From Elusimicrobia bacterium GWC2_64_44 (GTDB taxonomy: Bacteria > Elusimicrobiota > Elusimicrobia > Elusimicrobiales > UBA9959), in NCBI GenBank assembly GCA_001799845.1, contig MGUG01000034.1:1-37345 (forward strand): a DNA stretch of 37,345 nucleotides. Reading direction: 5' to 3'. The position numbers and the translations under genes were made by a program. Numbering within the stretch: position 1 is the first letter of the stretch; each line of letters begins with the position of its first letter. Under the pieces are notes generated by a model that was given only the letters and a program-made list of their open reading frames with translations, was not told the origin of the DNA and ran no database searches. Shown here piece by piece: positions 8,136 to 15,297 of this stretch.

Positions 8136-8163
8136 TTGCAGTATAACGGATTTATGCTACAAT
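8136..8163 (+). promoter_or_regulatory. Promoter of the HTH-receiver regulator
   Basis: TTGCAG (8136-8141), a 16-base spacer and TACAAT (8158-8163), preceded by TGC to give an extended -10 element. It faces right, divergent from the signalling-operon promoter 80-100 bp away, so one regulator could act on both. Confidence 0.6.
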
Positions 8164-8212
8164 ATCAAAAAGGCCAAAACTCGCAAAAATCACAACACTG
8201 GAGACGCCGTCT

Positions 8213-8806
8213 ATGAGACAAAATATTTTCAGCACCTTTGAAGTGGCTAAGATGCTTGAGTTATCGCCGGGAACTGTTGCCAACTGGGTGGATGCCGGAA
8301 AGCTTAAGGCCTTCACCACGCTCGGCGGACACCGGCGGATAAAGGCGGAGGATTTGAAAACCTTCCTGGAAGAAAACAAGATGCCGGCCCCCAAGGCCCT
8401 TTCCGAGCGCATGGAAACGGCGCGGAAAGTGCTGATCGTGGAGGACGACCAGAAGTTCCTGAAGCTGATGGAACGGTATTTCCGCGAGGCGCGCGGGCAC
8501 TGGGAGGTCTTCGCGGCGGCCGACGGGTTCACCGCGGGCTCGCTGGTGGGCAGTGAAAAACCCGACGTGGTCCTGCTCGACATCATGCTGCCCGACATCA
8601 ACGGGTTCAAGGTCTGCGAGATCATCAAGGCCAGCGACAAGCGCACGCTGGTGATCGCCGTGACGGGCTACGACTCCGAGGACATCAAGGCCAAGATCCT
8701 CTCCGCCGGCGCCGACGACTATTTTGTGAAGCCCTTCAAGTTCGAAAAACTGCTGGCGCGCATCGAGGCCTGGAACGGCGGGCGGCAGGGGCTTTCAGGA
8801 GATTAG
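8213..8806 (+). CDS. MerR/excisionase-type HTH fused to a response-regulator receiver
   Basis: 197 residues. The N-terminus (6-56) is a MerR/BldC-type helix-turn-helix: FSTFEVAKMLELSPGTV, NWVDAGKLKAF and GGHRRI are diagnostic. After a short linker a complete receiver domain follows (72-190), with acidic residues E77, D78 and D79, phospho-acceptor D123 in LLDIMLPD, T151 and K173. The order is unusual, because most response regulators carry the receiver first and the DNA-binding domain last. It is probably a phosphorylation-controlled DNA-binding protein; no partner histidine kinase is in the window. The ATG has GGAGA 8 bases upstream. It is divergent from the signalling operon and ends in a strong terminator at 8835-8868. 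Confidence 0.95.
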   Translation: MRQNIFSTFEVAKMLELSPGTVANWVDAGKLKAFTTLGGHRRIKAEDLKTFLEENKMPAPKALSERMETARKVLIVEDDQKFLKLMERYFREARGHWEVFAAADGFTAGSLVGSEKPDVVLLDIMLPDINGFKVCEIIKASDKRTLVIAVTGYDSEDIKAKILSAGADDYFVKPFKFEKLLARIEAWNGGRQGLSGD

Positions 8807-8825
8807 GGGTAAGGGTAAGGGAGGC
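8806..8825 (+). repeat. G-run segment in the 3' UTR of the HTH-receiver gene
   Basis: Immediately after the stop codon is a run of G-tracts spaced by TAA (GGGGTAAGGGTAAGGGAGG). It could fold into a weak G-quadruplex. Allowing a one-base bulge, it is nearly the reverse complement of the C-rich loop at 8950-8970. Confidence 0.5.
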
Positions 8826-8834
8826 GCACTCCCG

Positions 8835-8868
8835 GAGCCCCGGGCGCAGGCCCGGGGCTCTTTCTTTT
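8835..8868 (+). terminator. Rho-independent terminator after the HTH-receiver gene
   Basis: A perfect 11-bp GC-rich stem (8835-8845 with 8850-8860), a 4-base loop and then TTTCTTTT. It ends the regulator transcript 28 bp after the stop codon. Confidence 0.93.
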
Positions 8869-8879
8869 TGCTGTCGGGC

Positions 8880-8901
8880 GTGTGTGACTAAAGTTACACA
8901 C
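8880..8901. promoter_or_regulatory. Palindromic operator candidate upstream of the TPR gene promoter
   Basis: GTGTGTGACT (8880-8889), AA, AGTTACACAC (8892-8901): two 10-bp arms that are complementary except for one G:T position. The inner part TGTGA-N6-TTACA resembles a CRP/FNR-family site. It lies 4 bp upstream of the -35 box at 8906-8911, centred about 50 bp before the predicted transcription start. The binding protein is unknown. Confidence 0.5.
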
Positions 8902-8905
8902 AGGC

Positions 8906-8934
8906 TTGACAAAGGTCAGTCGCGGTGTTAGAAT
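8906..8934 (+). promoter_or_regulatory. Strong sigma70-type promoter for the TPR-DUF2723 genes
   Basis: TTGACA (8906-8911), exactly 17 bases, and TAGAAT (8929-8934). The -35 is perfect and the -10 matches 5 of 6. Transcription would begin near 8941, two bases before the leader hairpin at 8943. Confidence 0.78.
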
Positions 8935-8942
8935 ATAGGCGT

Positions 8943-8984
8943 CAGGGCTGCCTCCCTCACCCTACCCCCCAAAAGGCAGCCCTG
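8943..8984 (+). ncRNA. Leader hairpin (possible attenuator or small RNA) before the TPR gene
   Basis: A perfect 11-bp stem, CAGGGCTGCCT (8943-8953) with AGGCAGCCCTG (8974-8984), encloses a 20-base loop rich in C. It begins at the predicted transcription start and is followed by CCTTTATTTATA, a weak U-tract. It may be an attenuator, a short RNA of about 50 nt, or a 5' stabilising stem. The TPR gene 29 bp further on has no clear ribosome binding site. The hairpin is certain from the sequence; its function is inference. Confidence 0.45.
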
Positions 8985-9013
8985 CCTTTATTTATATCGT
9001 TAAAAGCCGGCAC

Positions 9014-10102
9014 ATGAGCAGGACTTCCCGGATAATAGTGGCATCAGGAGCGGCGGCAGCGCTGCTCCTGCTCGCCGTATTTTCGGCGCTGGACCGCGCC
9101 GAGACCGCCCGCTCCGAGCGCGTGGACTGGCGCGCCGTCAGTTCCCTCTCCGCCTCCCGCGGCTATGCGGCGGCCGCGGCGTACCTGGACTCCCGGCTGG
9201 CCGCGCATCCCAACGACGCCCTGCTGCATTATTACCGGGCCAGGCTTTGCTTCGAGGCCGGCCTGGGCCCCGAAGCGCTGGCCGCGGCCGACAAGGCGAT
9301 AGCGCTGGGTTACGCGCAGGAAATTTCCCACCTGCTCAAGGCGCTGGTCTACGGCAGGCTCTACGGCGACAGGTCGAAGCAGTTCGACCTTGCGTCGAAG
9401 GCCCTGGCCTACGACCCTACCTACGACGACGGCTACCTGGTGCGGGCCGAGGCCGGCTACGAGCTGCGGAAATACGGTCCCTGCGCTTCCGACGCGGCGG
9501 CTTACACCAGCCTGCGGCCCGGCGAGACCGACGGGCTGGAGCTCAGCCTGCTCTGCCTCGAGGCTCAGGGCGATTCGGCGGGCGCCGAGCGGGCCGGGCT
9601 AAAGATCCTGAAGCTAAAGCCGGACAGCCATTCGGCGCTCTGGCGCCTGGGGCGCCTCTACGCCGGGCGCGGCCTGCACCGGCTGGCGGTGAAAAATTTC
9701 GGGGAGGCCATCCGCCTCAGCGGCGGTCGCCCGCGCTATTACCTGGACCGCGCGGCCTCCTGCGCCGAGCTCGGCGACCACTCGTGCGCGGCCTGGGACT
9801 ACGCCTCCGCTACCGACTGGCCGGAGATCTCCGGCTACTCGAGCTATTACTACCTGCTGGGTTCGGCTATGTACCGGGCCGGCGAGCTGGAGCACGCGCT
9901 TGGCGCGGCGGGCACGGCCCTGGAGAAGGCGCCGGCCGACGCAGGGAATTACGAGCTGCGCGGGCGCCTGCGCGCCGAGACCGGGGACCTCGCCGGGGCG
10001 CGGCGCGACTTCCTGGCTGCGCTGGCGCTGGCCCCGGCCCGGGAGCCGGAACTGCGCCCGCTGCTCGCAGGCGCGGGCGGCCCTGCCCAAGACGGCCAAT
10101 AA
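9014..10102 (+). CDS. Exported or membrane-anchored TPR repeat protein
   Basis: 362 residues. The N-terminus has two Arg and then a hydrophobic segment (about 8-26, IIVASGAAAALLLLAVFSAL), probably an uncleaved anchor or signal peptide. The rest is Ala/Leu/Tyr-rich helix pairs with TPR spacing, for example HPNDALLHYYRARLCFEAG, DPTYDDGYLVRAEAGYELR, KPDSHSALWRLGRLYAGRG and APADAGNYELRGRLRAETG, giving about eight repeats. TPR arrays hold protein partners; the partner is unknown, but the DUF2723 protein 18 bp downstream also ends in TPR helices, so the pair may work together at the membrane. No Shine-Dalgarno sequence is visible at the ATG. The likely regulators are the promoter and palindrome at 8880-8934 and the leader hairpin. 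Confidence 0.88.
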   Translation: MSRTSRIIVASGAAAALLLLAVFSALDRAETARSERVDWRAVSSLSASRGYAAAAAYLDSRLAAHPNDALLHYYRARLCFEAGLGPEALAAADKAIALGYAQEISHLLKALVYGRLYGDRSKQFDLASKALAYDPTYDDGYLVRAEAGYELRKYGPCASDAAAYTSLRPGETDGLELSLLCLEAQGDSAGAERAGLKILKLKPDSHSALWRLGRLYAGRGLHRLAVKNFGEAIRLSGGRPRYYLDRAASCAELGDHSCAAWDYASATDWPEISGYSSYYYLLGSAMYRAGELEHALGAAGTALEKAPADAGNYELRGRLRAETGDLAGARRDFLAALALAPAREPELRPLLAGAGGPAQDGQ

Positions 10103-10120
10103 CTTATAAAATAACTACCG

Positions 10121-12244
10121 ATGCAAGACCTGAACGCGGCCGAGCCCGGCCTCCTGCGGCGGGAAAATATCTTTGCGGCGCTGCTGCTGGCGGCGCTGGG
10201 GCCCCTCTATCTCTACTGCCTGCCGCCGGCCCTGCCGCCTTACCGCGACGCGGGAGAGATGGCGAGCGCGGCGTGGACGCTCGGCGTGGCGCATCAGCCG
10301 GGCTATCCCCTCTATATCCTGACGGCCAAGCTGTTCACGCTGCTGCCCCTGGGCAACCCGGCCTGGCGGCTCAACCTCCTCTCGGCGGGCGCCGGCCTGG
10401 CCGGGGTGCTGATTTTCTGGCGGGTGGCGGCCTCCGCCTTTTCCCCCGCCGCCGCTTTCCTGGGCGCCATGCTGCTCGGGTTCAATTTCACGCTGCGCAC
10501 CGTCTCCAGCGTGCCCGAGATGTACTCGCTCAACTTCCTGTTCGCCGCGCTGCTGTTGTATACCGCCTCGTCGGGCGGCAGGCGCGCGGTCATCCTGTCG
10601 GCTTTTCTGCTGGGCCTGGGCATGGCTAACCGCATGGACCTGCTGCTCGCGGCCCCGGCCGTCTTCGTGCTGCTTGCCCCCCAGCTGCGCGCCGGCGGCT
10701 GGACGGGCCTGCTCAAAGCCTCCGGCTTTTTCTTCCTCGGCTTTTCCCTGTACCTCTACCTGCCCTTCCGCTCGGCGGGCTGGCCTTTGTTCGATTGGAG
10801 CCATCCGGCGGACCCGGCCACCTTCTTCGCCGTGATCACGCGCAAGAGCTACGGCTCCACGCTGGACCTGATCTCGCTGAACTACGCGCCGGGCGAGCTC
10901 TTCCTGCCTGCCCTGCGCCATTACGCCAGTCACCTGTGGGAGAATTTCAGTTTCGGCCTGGCCTTCGCCGCGGCCGGGCTCTGGGGTGAGTGGCGCCGCG
11001 CCCCCCGCCGCCTGCTGGCCTTCGGCGCGCTTTTCTTTTTCTCGGGGCCGGTATTCCTCTACCTGGCCAACATGCCCCCCAACCCGCACGCGCTGGCCAT
11101 CGTCGAGCCCTACTACCTGCTGCCCGACCTGTGCGCCGCTTTCTGGTGCGCCGCCGGGATATACTCTCTTTCGCAGGTGGTTCCGCGGTCGCGCGCAATT
11201 CCCGTCTACGCCCTGGCCGCCGCGGCGGCGCTGCTGGTGTTCCAGGGCGGGTCCTACGGCTCCAACCGCCGCTGGCTCTTCGCCGCGGAGGATTACGCCT
11301 CCGACGTGCTGCGCACTGCGCCTCCTGGCGCCGTCGTAGTGGCCAAGAAGGACGTGCAGCTGTTCTCGCTCTGGTACCTGCAGGCGGTCAAGGGGCTGCG
11401 CCCGGACCTGCACGTAGTGGCGCAGGGGCTGAGCGCGGCGCCGTGGTACAAGGCCTCCAAGCGGCGCTATGACCCTGGGCTCGCGCTCTACCCGCTCAAC
11501 CCGGGCACTCCCGCCGACTGGGAGGCGCTGGCCCGAGGCAACCCGGGCGGCGTCTACGCCACGATGGACGTCGAGCTGCCTGCGGGGGCGCCGTCCCTGC
11601 CGCATGGCGTCGTGAGCCGCCTGTATCCGCCCGCCGGCGGCCTGTCCCCGCGCCCCTGGCAGTTCTACTCCTTCCCGCGGTTGGACCGCTCATACCGGGA
11701 TTTTTTCGACCGCGACCTCGGCACGTCCTACGCGCAGGCCCTGCTGTCCGGGGCGGCGCGCCTAAGCGCGGCCGGCGGGCTGGACGCGGATGCGCTGCGC
11801 GACCTGCGGGTCGCCTCGCTGCTGGACCCCGACCTGCCCGACGCCCCGCTCTACGAAGGCTTTTATTATTCGGCGCGCTCGGATTGGGCGGCGGCCAAGA
11901 GCTGTTTCCGGGCTTCGGCCGACGTTTACGAGCGGCTGCTGCCGCTCGCTTCCCGCTACTACGCGCTGCCGTCGCTCAAAAAAGCGATCTCAGCTTCCAG
12001 CGCTTACGCCTGGCTGAATTACGGGGTAGCAGCGGAGAAGATGGGCGACAGGGCCGCCGCCGAGAAGGCCTACGCGCTGGCCGCGGAGCGCAACCCCGGG
12101 CTGGCCGACGCTCATTACAATCTGGCCATCCTCTACTGGAACCGCGACTGGGAGCGCGTGCGCGCCGAGCTGCGCGAGACGCTGCGCCTCAACCCCGCCC
12201 ACGCCACTGCGGCCCGCTACCTGCAGCAGCTTAATTCCAGATAG
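10121..12244 (+). CDS. DUF2723 family membrane glycosyltransferase-like protein with TPR tail
   Basis: 707 residues. The N-terminal half is a polytopic membrane region (about ten hydrophobic segments between 15 and 380) starting with the DUF2723 signature: YRDAGEMASAAWTLGVAHQPG, PLYILTAKLF and NPAWRLNLLSA, with an acidic pair in the first loop as in GT-C transferases. The central part (about 400-540) looks soluble and extracytoplasmic. The C-terminus (about 545-700) contains TPR-like helix pairs, including NYGVAAEKMGDRAAAEKAYALAAERNPG and ADAHYNLAILYW. DUF2723 proteins are linked to protein O-mannosylation or related lipid-linked sugar transfer in Bacteroidetes; the substrate here is unknown. 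It is 18 bp after the TPR gene and ends ahead of the repeat and terminator at 12261-12432. Confidence 0.88.
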   Translation: MQDLNAAEPGLLRRENIFAALLLAALGPLYLYCLPPALPPYRDAGEMASAAWTLGVAHQPGYPLYILTAKLFTLLPLGNPAWRLNLLSAGAGLAGVLIFWRVAASAFSPAAAFLGAMLLGFNFTLRTVSSVPEMYSLNFLFAALLLYTASSGGRRAVILSAFLLGLGMANRMDLLLAAPAVFVLLAPQLRAGGWTGLLKASGFFFLGFSLYLYLPFRSAGWPLFDWSHPADPATFFAVITRKSYGSTLDLISLNYAPGELFLPALRHYASHLWENFSFGLAFAAAGLWGEWRRAPRRLLAFGALFFFSGPVFLYLANMPPNPHALAIVEPYYLLPDLCAAFWCAAGIYSLSQVVPRSRAIPVYALAAAAALLVFQGGSYGSNRRWLFAAEDYASDVLRTAPPGAVVVAKKDVQLFSLWYLQAVKGLRPDLHVVAQGLSAAPWYKASKRRYDPGLALYPLNPGTPADWEALARGNPGGVYATMDVELPAGAPSLPHGVVSRLYPPAGGLSPRPWQFYSFPRLDRSYRDFFDRDLGTSYAQALLSGAARLSAAGGLDADALRDLRVASLLDPDLPDAPLYEGFYYSARSDWAAAKSCFRASADVYERLLPLASRYYALPSLKKAISASSAYAWLNYGVAAEKMGDRAAAEKAYALAAERNPGLADAHYNLAILYWNRDWERVRAELRETLRLNPAHATAARYLQQLNSR

Positions 12245-12260
12245 TCTATCCGCCCTGGCG

Positions 12261-12364
12261 TCCGCCGGGCGAACCGGAACGCAAAACGCGTTCGCGCACA
12301 CCGTGCGCTCACTCCTCATTCGGTCCTCGCGCTTACGCAAGCTCGGACCTCACGAGGGTTTTGC
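12261..12364. repeat. Intergenic palindromic element, copy 1
   Basis: Between the convergent genes ending at 12244 and 12452. It carries a palindromic core, GCGCAC-ACC-GTGCGC (12294-12308), enclosed by a 7-bp inverted repeat GCAAAAC (12281-12287) / GTTTTGC (12358-12364) and an inner CCTCG/CGAGG pair. The 18-bp core region CGCGCACACCGTGCGCTC differs by one base from that in the element at 34969-35182, and both have TCCGCCGG upstream of the core. No coding sequence is seen in this 207-bp gap. Confidence 0.55.
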
Positions 12365-12408
12365 TTATCCGCTCCGCCCGTCGGCCGCCAATGGATGTAT
12401 AGCTAATA

Positions 12409-12432
12409 AAAAACCGCCTGGCGGCGGTTTTT
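12409..12432. terminator. Bidirectional Rho-independent terminator
   Basis: AAAAACCGCC (12409-12418), loop TGGC, GGCGGTTTTT (12423-12432): a perfect 10-bp stem with A/T tracts on both sides. It works in both directions for the convergent genes ending at 12244 (rightward) and 12452 (leftward). Confidence 0.95.
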
Positions 12433-12451
12433 CGTCTGGGAATAAGGAAAT

Positions 12452-13441
12452 TTACTTCGGGAGGTAGTTGTAGCGGAACTGGAACATGCCCATCAGGTCC
12501 CAGCCGCCGTTGAAGGTGAGGTAGGAGAGTTCGAAATTCAGCTTGAGCAGGGTGCCGAGGTGGAGGTTGAAGAGTTTGGGGCTCTGGGGCGCGCCCTGCG
12601 GCACCATTATCTCCAGGCCGATCGGGGAATCTTTTTTAGGCAGCCACAGGATTCCGCCGAAGAGCATGCCGGTCGGGATCTGCAGCGCGTCTCCGGAGGG
12701 CCGGTCGTTGCTGAGGTTGATGGCTTCTTTGGAGAGGAACTCGGAAAGCCCGTAGATGACCTTGGGCATGTCGCCGTCGGAGTAGCCGGCGTTGACGAGG
12801 AACTTGGGGTGCAGGCGCTTGGTCAGTGCCACGTAGGCGTTGGCGTAGCTGTCCGTGTTCTTGGAGTCTATCTTGGTGGAGACGGAGGGCTGGTTCAGCG
12901 TCGGCTGGGCCGCGTCGCGGAACTTGAGTATGCCCTGTACCCCGGCAGCCATGGCCGGGCGCCAGCGGCCTTCGGTCTGCACCTGCATCTTGGAATCGGC
13001 CGACAGCAGCCAGAGGCCGACGCGGTCCAGGTAATTCTTTTTCTCGACGGTCCAGGCGTAGGAATTCTTGCCGTAGAGGCGGCCTATGTAATACGCGGCG
13101 TTGAAATCCAGGCCCAGGCCTATGGCGTTGCGGCCGCGGCCGCGGTAAGCCGTGGGCATCAGTACTATGCCGCTGAGCGGGACTTTCCCCTCGTCGTAGC
13201 GGGCCGGCTGGGAAGCTCCCTGCTTGGGGGCCGGAGCGGCCATGCCGGGCAGCGCCAGCGCGGGCGCGGGGGTCGCGGCGTCCTGCTGCGGCGCGGCGGG
13301 GGCTGCCGCGGGCGCGGCAGCGGGTACGACGGCGGGAACGATGATGGGGCGGTCTTCGGCGGGCAGCACCACGTTCTGCTGCGCCCCGGAGAGGACGGGC
13401 GCGGCCAGCAGGCAGATCAGGAGCAGCGGCGTGGGTCTCAT
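12452..13441 (-). CDS. Exported protein of unknown function, possible outer-membrane protein
   Basis: 329 residues with a clear signal peptide (1-20, MRPTPLLLICLLAAPVLSGA, cut near AQQ). An Ala/Pro-rich linker (about 30-70) is followed by a region rich in aromatic and glycine residues with alternating beta-like pattern (GLGLDFNAAYYIGRLYGKN, WTVEKKNYLDRVGLWLLS, KLNFELSYLTFNGGWDLMG). The end, FQFRYNYLPK, resembles a barrel closing strand but with terminal lysine rather than Phe. I do not recognise the family. It is the last gene of the rpsO-to-here operon and overlaps the pgpA stop by 4 bp (ATGA), so it is translationally coupled to a phospholipid enzyme. An envelope role is likely. Confidence 0.8.
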   Translation of the reverse strand: MRPTPLLLICLLAAPVLSGAQQNVVLPAEDRPIIVPAVVPAAAPAAAPAAPQQDAATPAPALALPGMAAPAPKQGASQPARYDEGKVPLSGIVLMPTAYRGRGRNAIGLGLDFNAAYYIGRLYGKNSYAWTVEKKNYLDRVGLWLLSADSKMQVQTEGRWRPAMAAGVQGILKFRDAAQPTLNQPSVSTKIDSKNTDSYANAYVALTKRLHPKFLVNAGYSDGDMPKVIYGLSEFLSKEAINLSNDRPSGDALQIPTGMLFGGILWLPKKDSPIGLEIMVPQGAPQSPKLFNLHLGTLLKLNFELSYLTFNGGWDLMGMFQFRYNYLPK

Positions 13442-13923
13442 AAGAATATCAGCGCGGCCAGCCTGGCGAGCAGATTCGCTTCCGCTCCGGCGAGCACGTC
13501 ATCCATAATTATACCAAAACCCCCGTGGAAGGAGGTTTCCAGTTTCTTTATCGGCCAGGGCTTCAAGGTGTCTAGCGCGCGGAAGAAAACGAATGCCGCG
13601 GCCAGGTTGAAGACGGTCCGCTCCAGGAACAGCAGCGCGATCCAGTAGCCTATGATCTCGTCGATGACGATGCGGGGGTCGTCGTGGGTGCCGTAGCTTT
13701 CCGAGGCGCGGCCGGCGACCCAGACGGAGAAGGGCAGGAAGGCCAGGCAGAAGAGCGCGTAGGCGGCGTTGTCGGCGGGGAGGAAAGGCGCGAGGGCCAA
13801 AGCGACCAGGGTGCCGGCCATGCCGGACCCGGTGAACTTTTTGAAACCGGTGAGCTTGGCGGGGATGTAGCTGACGAAGCCGCCGCTGGCCAGGAAACGG
13901 AAGATGAAATCCTTGGCGGGCAC
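13438..13923 (-). CDS. pgpA: Phosphatidylglycerophosphatase A
   Basis: The 161-residue length and motifs match PgpA: GSGMAGTL (32-39), THDDPRIVIDEIIGYW (79-94), FRALDTLKPWPI (114-125) and GFGIIMDDVLAG (135-146). Three to four hydrophobic segments place it in the inner membrane. It dephosphorylates phosphatidylglycerophosphate to phosphatidylglycerol. The gene begins with GTG 5 bp after pgsA, which makes its substrate, so two consecutive steps of the pathway are adjacent. No strong ribosome binding site is visible; coupling to pgsA is probable. Confidence 0.94.
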   Translation of the reverse strand: MPAKDFIFRFLASGGFVSYIPAKLTGFKKFTGSGMAGTLVALALAPFLPADNAAYALFCLAFLPFSVWVAGRASESYGTHDDPRIVIDEIIGYWIALLFLERTVFNLAAAFVFFRALDTLKPWPIKKLETSFHGGFGIIMDDVLAGAEANLLARLAALIFL

Positions 13924-13928
13924 CGGAT

Positions 13929-14543
13929 TTACTGCCCCTGGCCGCGCTGGCTCCAGGACTTATAGAGGAGCGCGCGGTGGTTGTAGAGGTAGATGGCGCC
14001 GCTGATCACGGTGAAGAAAGCCGTAACTACGGTCAGCCACCAGGAGATGGGCTTGGCCAGGCGCACGACCTCGGCCAGCGGGGGCGGCAGCGGGTGTTTG
14101 GCGCCCCAGACTATCAGCACCACCAGCACCATGATGGTGAAGGCGGCGATGAGCTGTATCGTGGTCTTGATCTTGCCGGCCGCTTCGGCCTTCATTACGT
14201 CGCCGTGCAGCGCTGCCAGGACGCGCAGGGTAGAGATGGTGAGCTCGCGCAGCAGGATCAGGAAAACCGCCCAGAGCGGGACGGCCAGCTCCTTAATGGA
14301 GGCGAAGGCGAGGAACACCGCCATCACCAGGATCTTGTCGGCGAAGGGGTCGGCGATGGCCCCGAAGGAGGTGGTGGTCTTGGTGCGGCGCGCGATCGCG
14401 CCGTCGATGCCGTCGGAGATGCTCGCCACCGTGAGGAGGAACAGCGCCCCTATCTCCGACCATAAGGTCCTGGAGATGATCAGCACGAAGATCGCGAGGC
14501 TCAGGGCCATGCGGCCCATGGTGATGCGGTTGGCGAGTGTCAT
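13929..14543 (-). CDS. pgsA: CDP-diacylglycerol-glycerol-3-phosphate 3-phosphatidyltransferase
   Basis: 204 residues with the CDP-alcohol phosphotransferase signature D-G-x2-A-R-x8-G-x3-D-x3-D at D47, G48, A51, R52, G61, D65 and D69. About four to five membrane segments are present. The N-terminus MTLANRITMGRMAL is typical of PgsA (NxxTxxR). It joins CDP-diacylglycerol and glycerol-3-phosphate to make phosphatidylglycerophosphate at the inner membrane. Specificity for glycerol-3-phosphate is inferred from family and from pgpA just 5 bp downstream. It is 7 bp after lolA in the same operon. Confidence 0.93.
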   Translation of the reverse strand: MTLANRITMGRMALSLAIFVLIISRTLWSEIGALFLLTVASISDGIDGAIARRTKTTTSFGAIADPFADKILVMAVFLAFASIKELAVPLWAVFLILLRELTISTLRVLAALHGDVMKAEAAGKIKTTIQLIAAFTIMVLVVLIVWGAKHPLPPPLAEVVRLAKPISWWLTVVTAFFTVISGAIYLYNHRALLYKSWSQRGQGQ

Positions 14544-14550
14544 CGGGCGG

Positions 14551-15297
14551 TCAGTTGCCGAACTCCAGAGTCTCTACGCCCTTGGGCTTGGTGAATTTGA
14601 AGAGCCCCTTGTCCACCGCGGCGTTCTTTTCCACCGAGGTCAGGCGGGTTTTGATGACGGTGGTTTCCACGGTGAGCTCCGCCTCGACGGGGAAGAAGTC
14701 CTCCGTCGAGAGGGTCAGCGTCAGCGAGTAGTCCTTGCCCGAGCGGGGTATGAAGGTGATGGTCAGCGGCGCGCCATCCTTCCCCCCCGCCACCCGGGTC
14801 TCGTTGCGGGCGGTCAGGGCCGCGTAGTTGCCGAAATCCAGTATGCCGGAAAAGTTCTGGTCCTGGGTGCGGCGCCAGGCCTCCCAGCCGGTGCGCACCA
14901 CCTGGTTGTCGTCGGGCTTGTAGATCCAGATGTCGGTCTTGTCCGTGACCACCAGCTGCCGCGAGGGCTTCAGGTGCTCGATGCGCAGGAGGTTGGGCTT
15001 GACGTAGCGTAGGTTGCCTTCGATGGTCTGCTTGAGGCCCGCCTCCTTGAAGTTAACTTCCTGGGTGAAATCGGCTTTCAGGCTTTCCAGCTTGGCGTCC
15101 CAGGCCTTCAGCTTCTCTATGACGGAGGCGGCCGGGTCCTCGGCGGGCGCGGCTGGCTTCGCCTCGGCGGGCTTGGCAGGCGCGGCGGCCGGGGCCGCTT
15201 CCTTTTTCTTGGCTGGCTGCTTGGGGGCAGCTTTCTGCTGGGCGGCGGCGCAGAGGGGCAGCGCCAGGAGCAGGGTGAGGGTAAGTATCTTATTCAT
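14551..15297 (-). CDS. lolA: Outer-membrane lipoprotein carrier protein LolA family
   Basis: 248 residues. A signal peptide (1-19, cut near AAAQQ) is followed by an unusual Lys/Ala/Pro linker (about 20-55) and then a LolA fold: LKADFTQEVNFKEAGLKQTIEGNLRYVKPNLLRIEH, TDIWIYKPDDNQV, and SLTLTLSTEDFFPVEAEL. LolA moves lipoproteins across the periplasm to the outer membrane, which supports a diderm cell. The linker is longer than in typical LolA and may give a tether. The start overlaps the ftsK stop by 8 bp. Confidence 0.92.
   Translation of the reverse strand: MNKILTLTLLLALPLCAAAQQKAAPKQPAKKKEAAPAAAPAKPAEAKPAAPAEDPAASVIEKLKAWDAKLESLKADFTQEVNFKEAGLKQTIEGNLRYVKPNLLRIEHLKPSRQLVVTDKTDIWIYKPDDNQVVRTGWEAWRRTQDQNFSGILDFGNYAALTARNETRVAGGKDGAPLTITFIPRSGKDYSLTLTLSTEDFFPVEAELTVETTVIKTRLTSVEKNAAVDKGLFKFTKPKGVETLEFGN

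Noticed and set aside
8806-8825. Telomere-like G repeats
   Set aside because: The TAA-GGG pattern occurs only twice and follows a bacterial stop codon; it is not a chromosome end.
10115-11605. 496-codon minus-strand open frame opposite the DUF2723 gene
   Set aside because: Arg/Gly/Gln-rich shadow without family features; the DUF2723 signature lies in the plus frame.
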